Positions 6,708 to 11,429 of a stretch of DNA of 13,438 nt are shown here, one piece after another. The stretch is from positions 1 through 13,438 of the forward strand of contig JAUXHF010000020.1 of NCBI GenBank assembly GCA_030621685.1, written 5' to 3'. The position numbers and the translations under genes were made by a program. Below the pieces are notes generated by a model. The model made no database searches. It was given only the letters and a program-made list of their open reading frames with translations, and was not told the DNA's origin. This DNA is from Spirochaetota bacterium. GTDB taxonomy: Bacteria; Spirochaetota; UBA12135; COTS27. Within the stretch, counting starts at the first letter, position 1. Every line of letters starts with the position of its first letter.

Positions 6708-6737
6708 GGGCAAGCTAGCCTAAAAAATAGCCCTTGT
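6708..6737 (+). terminator. Weak terminator-like hairpin after the amidohydrolase gene
   Basis: GGGC (6708-6711) pairs with GCCC (6730-6733), with a TA/TA extension around a bulge, followed by TTGTTTT. It lies about 30 bp after the stop codon. The stem is short, so the call is tentative. Confidence 0.25.
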
Positions 6738-6769
6738 TTTAGCTGGCAAACCCTTCCTCTCTTTCTAGC

Positions 6770-6795
6770 AAAAGCTGGCTATAAAAGCTGGCTAT
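6770..6795. repeat. 13-bp tandem repeat, two exact copies
   Basis: AAAAGCTGGCTAT at 6770-6782 and again at 6783-6795, in the 398-bp gap 6676-7073. Besides the hairpins listed separately, this gap shows no coding sequence. Confidence 0.85.
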
Positions 6796-6826
6796 AACTG
6801 TTACTTACTTAGAAAACACAAGATGC

Positions 6827-6856
6827 CAGCAGGGAACTCTGCTGATACCAGCAGAG
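6827..6856 (+). promoter_or_regulatory. Mutually exclusive hairpins upstream of the Crp-like operon
   Basis: CTCTGCTG (6837-6844) and CAGCAGAG (6849-6856) form a perfect 8-bp stem with a 4-nt loop. The same CTGCTG can instead pair with CAGCAG at 6827-6832 (6-nt loop). A second smaller stem, AGAGTA/TACTCT, follows at 6901-6928. No T-tract follows any of them. An attenuator-like leader or a symmetrical protein site are both possible; nothing links it firmly to the downstream genes. Confidence 0.35.
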
Positions 6857-7073
6857 CGAAGCACGAAATACAGAAAAAATATCAATATGATACGTATTTC
6901 AGAGTAAAATTCTATTGTGTTCTACTCTAAAAACAAAGCCATCTCTTAAAAATTATCTGCTAACTCCCTTTTGTTTCCATTATATTTTATTTAGCATGGC
7001 AAATAAGATATTTCCAAAGATAGCAAAACATAAAGAGAGCATCAAGCAGATAAGAAGCCAAGGAGAATAAAAC

Positions 7074-7610
7074 ATGAAACTTGTACAGTATAAAAAAGGA
7101 TCTATAGTATATTTTGAAGGCGATATACGCGAAAATTCGACTTATTTACTGAAAAATGGCGAGCTTATACGAAAAAAAACATCCATAAGCAGTGCTATTG
7201 AAAAATCACGAATTGGCGTCGGCGAATTTTTTGGATTAAAGTCTTCCTTAGGGCCTATCGCTCGTGATGAGACCATTGAAGCCCTTAGCGATTGCACCAT
7301 CTATGTGCTTTCTCCCGATGAGTTTCTTTCCATTGTCAAAAAAAACATGAAAGTTCTTATCCGCTCTTTAACAGCTTTTTCGAACGAGCTTAGGAAAATT
7401 CACAAGGCCATTGAACATAAGCTCAATGTTAAGGAGGCTGACCTTGATGATAAGCTTTTGGGAATAGCCGATTACTATAGGGAGAAAAAAGCTTATCGGC
7501 AATCTCTCTACGCTTATAATCGCTACCTTGAGCTTTACCCCCACCAGCCGAAAGTTGGCTTAGCAAAAGAAAAAATACAAGCAATACGCTCTATGCTTGA
7601 AACAACATAA
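7074..7610 (+). CDS. Cyclic-nucleotide-binding-domain protein with TPR-like C-terminus, no DNA-binding domain
   Basis: 178 residues. Residues 1-100 form a Crp-type beta-barrel (KKGSIVYFEGD, YLLKNGELIRKK, IGVGEFFGL). The phosphate-binding cassette is degenerate: the Glu after FG that contacts the ribose in CRP is Leu55, though an Arg (64) is kept in ARDETIEA. Canonical cAMP binding is therefore doubtful. A helix (103-120) leads to a single TPR-like hairpin, LLGIADYYREKK through YNRYLELYP (about 128-156). There is no helix-turn-helix, so it probably acts through protein contacts. The start is well placed: AAGGAG (7060-7065) lies 8 nt before the ATG. The next gene, another Crp-family protein, begins 57 nt downstream in the same direction, suggesting an operon and perhaps a functional pair. 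Confidence 0.8.
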   Translation: MKLVQYKKGSIVYFEGDIRENSTYLLKNGELIRKKTSISSAIEKSRIGVGEFFGLKSSLGPIARDETIEALSDCTIYVLSPDEFLSIVKKNMKVLIRSLTAFSNELRKIHKAIEHKLNVKEADLDDKLLGIADYYREKKAYRQSLYAYNRYLELYPHQPKVGLAKEKIQAIRSMLETT

Positions 7611-7667
7611 CTCTAAACGAACAGTTTTTTGTAATACAAAACATAAAAGGAGGCATATAAATCTATT

Positions 7668-8300
7668 ATGGCAAACCCGCTCTTTGAGAAATTTGGCATG
7701 AGCAAAAAGAAAGGCGAAATAATATTCTGCGAATTTGAACCGGGTACGACCCTGTTTTTTTTGCAAGCTGGAAATGTTCGCATTACAAAAATAGTCTCTG
7801 GCACAGAGAAAACCTTGGCTCTGATTAAACCCGGCGACATATTTGGCGAAATGGCTATTTTAGAAAAAATGCCCCGCTCGGCAACAGCCATCTCTGAAAC
7901 CGCCACCGAGTTACTCGAGTTAGATCAAAAAAGCTTTTTTGCTCTCGTCCAAAGCCAGCCCAGCTTAGGCATTAAGTTATTGAAAATTTTCGCCTTGCGG
8001 ATAAACGACCAAAAACGAAAGCTCAAAATTCTCAATCGTAAGAATAATTCTATGAAAATACTTGATACCTTCATTATGCTTCACGAGAAAACACATGGCA
8101 GCATGATTAACGATAACGATTTCCAGCTAAAAACAACTATCCGAGACTTAGGCAGCTGGGCCGGTCTTTCCGAGAAAGTTGCCGAGACAACACTGCAATC
8201 GCTTAGACAATCAAACTACGTAGAATATGAAGACAATGAAACTTTTACAGTGAAAAACCTAGAACATCTTAAAACAATAGTCAATCGTAAAGTCGAATAA
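7668..8300 (+). CDS. Crp/Fnr-family transcriptional regulator
   Basis: 210 residues. An N-terminal cyclic-nucleotide-binding barrel (about 15-95) has an intact phosphate-binding cassette, FGEMAIL with PRSA (59-72), including Glu61 and Arg70, the residues that hold the ribose and phosphate in cAMP-CRP. A long dimerisation helix (about 98-127) follows, then a winged helix: TIRDLGSWAGLSEKVAETTLQSLRQ (helix-turn-helix, about 157-181) and the wing YVEYEDNETFTV. It should bind DNA as a dimer in response to a cyclic nucleotide or related ligand; targets are unknown. AAAGGAGG (7646-7653) is a full Shine-Dalgarno, but 14 nt from the ATG, longer than usual, with no better in-frame start between. It is cotranscribed with the preceding cyclic-nucleotide-binding gene and ends in a terminator. 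Confidence 0.87.
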   Translation: MANPLFEKFGMSKKKGEIIFCEFEPGTTLFFLQAGNVRITKIVSGTEKTLALIKPGDIFGEMAILEKMPRSATAISETATELLELDQKSFFALVQSQPSLGIKLLKIFALRINDQKRKLKILNRKNNSMKILDTFIMLHEKTHGSMINDNDFQLKTTIRDLGSWAGLSEKVAETTLQSLRQSNYVEYEDNETFTVKNLEHLKTIVNRKVE

Positions 8301-8320
8301 GTTTTATAACTTATATTTTT
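8297..8320 (+). terminator. Intrinsic terminator after the Crp-like gene pair
   Basis: ATAAGTT (8297-8303), a 4-nt loop and AACTTAT (8308-8314) form a perfect 7-bp stem followed by ATTTTT (8315-8320). It overlaps the TAA of the regulator gene. The stem is AT-only bar one pair, so efficiency is uncertain. Confidence 0.55.
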
Positions 8321-8344
8321 AAATTTAGAAAAAAATCAACAAGC

Positions 8345-8466
8345 AAGCCGGAAACCACAAGCTAGAAACCGCAGGCTACCACAAGCTAGAAACCACAAGC
8401 TAGAAACCACAAGCTGGAAACCACAAGCTGGAAACCACAAGCTAGAAACCGCAGGCTGGAAGCTGG
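8345..8466. repeat. 14-bp minisatellite upstream of prfA
   Basis: Seven full units of AAGCTRGAAACCRC (starts 8345, 8359, 8383, 8397, 8411, 8425, 8439) plus shortened units at 8373, 8453 and 8460. Units at 8383/8397 and 8411/8425 are identical pairs, and the pair CCGC-AGGCT recurs, showing higher-order copying. There are no unique spacers, so it is not a CRISPR. It fills most of the 278-bp gap between the regulator and prfA. Confidence 0.9.
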
Positions 8467-8534
8467 ATGCTGCATAAAGTTTAGCCTCTATTTTCCTTCA
8501 TGTTTTATCCTTACAAGAACAAAACAAATTTCTT

Positions 8535-8565
8535 TTTACTAAGCGGCTAACGCATGCTTAGTAAA
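8535..8565 (+). promoter_or_regulatory. prfA: Perfect 10-bp stem hairpin in the prfA leader
   Basis: TTTACTAAGC (8535-8544) and GCTTAGTAAA (8556-8565) match over all ten positions with an 11-nt loop. The stem ends 13 nt before the prfA ATG, where a ribosome binding site would lie, and no Shine-Dalgarno is visible there. A translational control element or a dimer-binding operator are both possible; no T-tract follows on either strand. Confidence 0.5.
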
Positions 8566-8578
8566 CTTCCGTCCCAAC

Positions 8579-9658
8579 ATGGCCATGAAAAGTTTAGAAC
8601 AACTTGAACAAAAATATTTGCAACTTCAAGAAAAAGCTGAAAGCGGAGAGCTCTTAGCAGATAAAGATAGCTATGCCAACTCTATGAAGGAATTAAGCCA
8701 GCTGCAGAGCATCGTTCCTTTTTACCAAGCCTATAAAGAAAAACAGAAACAACTGGCAGAGAACAAGCATATGCTTGAAACAAAAGGCAATGAAGAACTT
8801 AGCCATGCCTTGAAAGAAGAGATCTTAGAATTTCAAGCTGAATTAGAGGGGCTTAGGAATGTTCTGGTACAAAAGGTCATGGCCAATACAAACTCTGATG
8901 AAAATAATAATTCTGTGATCATGGAAGTGCGTTCTGGCACCGGTGGCGATGAGGCTTCTTTATTTGCCGCCGATTTGTTCAGAATGTACAGCAAACTTTC
9001 CGAGCGCAAGGGCTGGCAGCAAGAAATCATCAGCTCCTCACCAAGCACTATTCGCGGATACAAAGAAGTGGTTTTCGCCGTAAAGGGCAAAGATGTGTAC
9101 CTAACGCTTAAGTATGAGACGGGAGCACATCGGGTGCAGCGCATACCCGAAACCGAATCAAGCGGTCGCATTCACACCTCGGTAGCCACGGTGGCCGTGC
9201 TGCATGAGGTTAGCCAAACAGCTTTAGAGATCAACCCTAAAGATTTGAAAATAGATACCTATCGTGCTGCTGGCGCTGGCGGACAACATGTCAACACAAC
9301 CGACTCGGCCATTCGCATCACGCATCTGCCTAGCAACATTGTTGTTACTTGCCAAGATGAACGTTCGCAGCTAAAAAACAAAGAGCGTGGCATGAAAATT
9401 TTACGCGCTAGGCTCTACGAAAAACAGCGCCTTGACCAAGAAGCAAAACAAGCCAGCCAGCGCCGTGAGCAAATTGGCAGCGGCGACCGTTCCCAGAAAA
9501 TACGCACCTACAACTTTCCTCAAGGTCGTGTAAGTGATCATCGCACTCACAGCACGCTCTACCAGTTAGAAGATTTCTTAAACGGAAACATCGACGAGAT
9601 TACCCTAGCCCTGCAAACACAAGAAAAAGACCAGCAGCTTAAAACCTTGGCCTTATAA
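8579..9658 (+). CDS. prfA: Peptide chain release factor 1
   Basis: Recognises UAA and UAG in the ribosomal A site and triggers peptidyl-tRNA hydrolysis. 359 residues, standard length. The coiled N-terminal domain (1-110) is followed by VRSGTGGDEASLFA (118-130), the RF1 anticodon-type tripeptide P-E-T at 190-192 within RVQRIPETESSGRIHTS (distinguishing RF1 from RF2, which has SPF), and the catalytic GGQ at 234-236 (GAGGQHVN). The C-terminal YNFPQGRVSDHR is also conserved. The ATG at 8579 is followed by a second in-frame ATG at 8585; neither has a Shine-Dalgarno, and the leader holds a 10-bp-stem hairpin. prmC, which methylates the GGQ glutamine and often follows prfA, is absent here; rsgA follows on the other strand. 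Confidence 0.97.
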   Translation: MAMKSLEQLEQKYLQLQEKAESGELLADKDSYANSMKELSQLQSIVPFYQAYKEKQKQLAENKHMLETKGNEELSHALKEEILEFQAELEGLRNVLVQKVMANTNSDENNNSVIMEVRSGTGGDEASLFAADLFRMYSKLSERKGWQQEIISSSPSTIRGYKEVVFAVKGKDVYLTLKYETGAHRVQRIPETESSGRIHTSVATVAVLHEVSQTALEINPKDLKIDTYRAAGAGGQHVNTTDSAIRITHLPSNIVVTCQDERSQLKNKERGMKILRARLYEKQRLDQEAKQASQRREQIGSGDRSQKIRTYNFPQGRVSDHRTHSTLYQLEDFLNGNIDEITLALQTQEKDQQLKTLAL

Positions 9659-9916
9659 ACCTCGCTTAGCAGTTAGCGCACTTAGCCTAAGCAAGCTGGG
9701 CTTAAAACTTCCGCCTTATAAACCTTGCTTAGCCATTAACGCAATTAGCAGCGCAATTAGTGCAGTTAGCCTAAGCAAGCTGGGCTTAAAACCTCTGCCT
9801 TATAAACCTCGCTTAGCAGTTAGCGCAATTAGCAGCGCAATTAGTGCAGTTAGCTATCAACAATTAGCCTAAGCAGGCTAGGCTTAAAACCTTGGCCTTT
9901 ATAAACCTCGCTTAGC
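9637..9916. repeat. Degenerate tandem array joining the convergent 3' ends of prfA and rsgA
   Basis: Units begin with GCTTAAAACCTTGGCCTTAT or a variant at 9637, 9700, 9784 and 9882, with lengths 63, 84, 98 and a partial 35 bp. Each continues through AAACCTCGCTTAGC, then short GCAATTAG-type sub-repeats. The first unit holds the last codons and TAA of prfA (9656-9658); the last holds the last codons and stop of rsgA on the minus strand. It fills the 240-bp gap between the genes. AGCCTA/TAGGCT (9866-9871, 9879-9884) could form a small hairpin. Confidence 0.85.
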
Positions 9917-10903
9917 AATTGAAAAGGCTATGCGCTTATAGCTTTGATAGCGTAAAACATGAATATGCTTATCTTCCACGGCTTCTTTTACAGCGCAATG
10001 CGGCTCTTCAATATGCAGGCAATTTTTGAAGCGGCATAGCTTGCTAAATTCCTTAAACTCTTTGTAAAAAAACTTTATATCGCTTCTTTCCAAATAGATG
10101 AAATCAACTTCTTTTAGACCTGGCATGTCGTAAACAAAGCCGCCAAAAGAAAGATCGTGGCGCTGAACACGGGTGGTCGTATGTCTTCCGCGCCGTGTAA
10201 ATAAAGAAATGCTCTTCACCGCCGCCTGATAGCTAGAATCTATCTTTCGCAGTAACGCCGTTTTCCCAACACCAGAATGTCCCACTAAGGCCACAGCCGA
10301 ACCTTCAAACACAGAGCTTCGCATCTCTTTAAAGCTTAGATTAAGGATGTTTTTTTCATCTTCGCTCTGCCGCCGAAAAAGAAGCTCGCCGCGCCCATCG
10401 TAAATGCTTCCGCTTTCCTTGTCAAGAACGTATTTCTGTATATCGCTTTTATGGCTCTCTTCCATAAAAGTTTCCTCTACCGGAGAGTTAGCCAGGCAAT
10501 ACGTTTTATAGCCAATCGCCTTATACAGCGCTGCAATTCCGTCTTCATCGTTGCTAAGGTCTTGTTTTGTGAAAACCAACACAGGTTCTACGCCGGCCAT
10601 GCCGGCCAGTATCAAAAACCTATCGATGAGACCAGGCTTTGGTTTCGGAAAATTTAGTGAACTTACAATAACAAGTTTTTTTACATTCTTTATGAGGAAA
10701 TGAATGTAGGGAATTTTTTTAGCCGCTGAATGACGCCGATAAAACTGCGAATCGGCTTTTCTGCTACTATCTCTGAAGTCCCCATCGTTTGGGGTAAACT
10801 TTAAGTGAAATCTTTTTTTTTTACTACTTTGTTTGGGCGCAGACTCTTCATCAAAGTCCTCAAAGTTTACATTGTTATGAAAGGTTTTTTTCTTTTGCGC
10901 CAT
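9899..10903 (-). CDS. rsgA: Ribosome small-subunit-dependent GTPase A, lacking a recognisable OB-fold
   Basis: A circularly permuted GTPase that checks late 30S maturation. The permuted order is clear: IDRFLILA and the G4 motif TKQD (112-115) precede the P-loop GHSGVGKT (208-215), the G2 loop RRGRHTTT (237-244) and G3 DMPG (259-262). The C-terminal zinc knuckle is complete: Cys290, Cys295, His297 and Cys303 (C-x4-C-x-H-x5-C). What precedes the GTPase is odd: residues 1-72 are Lys/Ser/Asp-rich with no beta-barrel pattern, where other RsgA proteins have an OB-fold that binds 16S rRNA. An in-frame TAG about 10 nt upstream of the ATG rules out a longer start. The G4-to-P-loop distance is also about 45 residues longer than usual, with a charged insert around 140-190. 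No Shine-Dalgarno is visible. Confidence 0.9.
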   Translation of the reverse strand: MAQKKKTFHNNVNFEDFDEESAPKQSSKKKRFHLKFTPNDGDFRDSSRKADSQFYRRHSAAKKIPYIHFLIKNVKKLVIVSSLNFPKPKPGLIDRFLILAGMAGVEPVLVFTKQDLSNDEDGIAALYKAIGYKTYCLANSPVEETFMEESHKSDIQKYVLDKESGSIYDGRGELLFRRQSEDEKNILNLSFKEMRSSVFEGSAVALVGHSGVGKTALLRKIDSSYQAAVKSISLFTRRGRHTTTRVQRHDLSFGGFVYDMPGLKEVDFIYLERSDIKFFYKEFKEFSKLCRFKNCLHIEEPHCAVKEAVEDKHIHVLRYQSYKRIAFSIAKRGL

Positions 10904-11057
10904 AAAATAAAGCTATGGGTTCATCATGCAAAAAGTTTTCAAAATTCAATTTCTTTACAGTTATTACATACATCTAGAGCTACATCTATACTATGCCTCG
11001 ATATTCCCAGGCAAGGCTAGAAGTTTTTCAATCGCAGAAGCTTAGTGTTTTTAAATC

Positions 11058-11423
11058 TCAGTCATATATCGCCGGTTGTATGTCATCAAAGACTTTTTGA
11101 ATAGTGGCTTTACTTGAGCTTTTTGTTGAGCCAGTTTTACTTGATAAAATAGCCCCAAAAGAAGTACCCTCTGCAGGAGTAGATACAGGAGTAGAGTCAA
11201 AGAAAATTTTTAAATTGCTTTTATCATCAGAGTCCTTAAGGTCGTCCAGCGTAGGTTCACGGTAATCTCCTAGTCTTGAGTTAATTTCATAGCCAGTAAG
11301 TTCGCAATCAAATTCCATTGATGCTTCATCTCTTTTTTTAAGCCTGCAAGCCTTTGTCATTCCATCGCTTTCTAATATGCTGCAATTATCATAGTTCATG
11401 GAGTCGCCAGTGCAGCTTACTTG
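11058..11423 (-). CDS. C-terminal part of the metalloprotease gene, in the -1 frame
   Basis: The frame is open from 11462 to the stop at 11058. An ATG at 11399 would give a 113-residue protein, but there is no Shine-Dalgarno and it starts inside what looks like a domain repeat. Read in the -1 frame from 11423 it gives QVSCTGDSMNYDNCS..., whose Cys spacing (SC, NC, AC-RL, DCEL) continues the Cys-rich pattern of the end of the 664-codon upstream frame (SC, SCEL, DC, ICDL, FC). The last 50 residues are Ser/Thr/Lys-rich. I read it as the same protein, reached by frameshifting or separated by an indel, not as an independent gene. Confidence 0.6.
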   Translation of the reverse strand, partial: QVSCTGDSMNYDNCSILESDGMTKACRLKKRDEASMEFDCELTGYEINSRLGDYREPTLDDLKDSDDKSNLKIFFDSTPVSTPAEGTSFGAILSSKTGSTKSSSKATIQKVFDDIQPAIYD

Positions 11424-11429
11424 TTTAAA
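11379..11429 (-). promoter_or_regulatory. Candidate programmed -1 frameshift site (slippery heptamer plus downstream stem)
   Basis: On the minus strand the zero frame reads AAT TTA AAC AAG TAA (11431-11417). This contains T TTA AAC (11429-11423) in exactly the X-XXY-YYZ phase known from -1 frameshift sites. Six bases later GCTGCA (11416-11411) can pair with TGCAGC (11384-11379). The downstream open frame is the -1 frame. A random indel that happens to lie here is the alternative. Confidence 0.4.

Noticed and set aside
8345..8466. CRISPR array
   Set aside because: The 14-bp units are contiguous with no spacers and vary slightly; it is a minisatellite.
10994..11013. Terminator hairpin TGCCT/AGGCA after the metalloprotease gene
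   Set aside because: Only a 5-bp stem with a 10-nt loop and no T-tract on the minus strand.
11058..11399. Independent 113-residue gene
   Set aside because: No ribosome site and its Cys-rich content continues the upstream protease; better explained as the same gene in the -1 frame.
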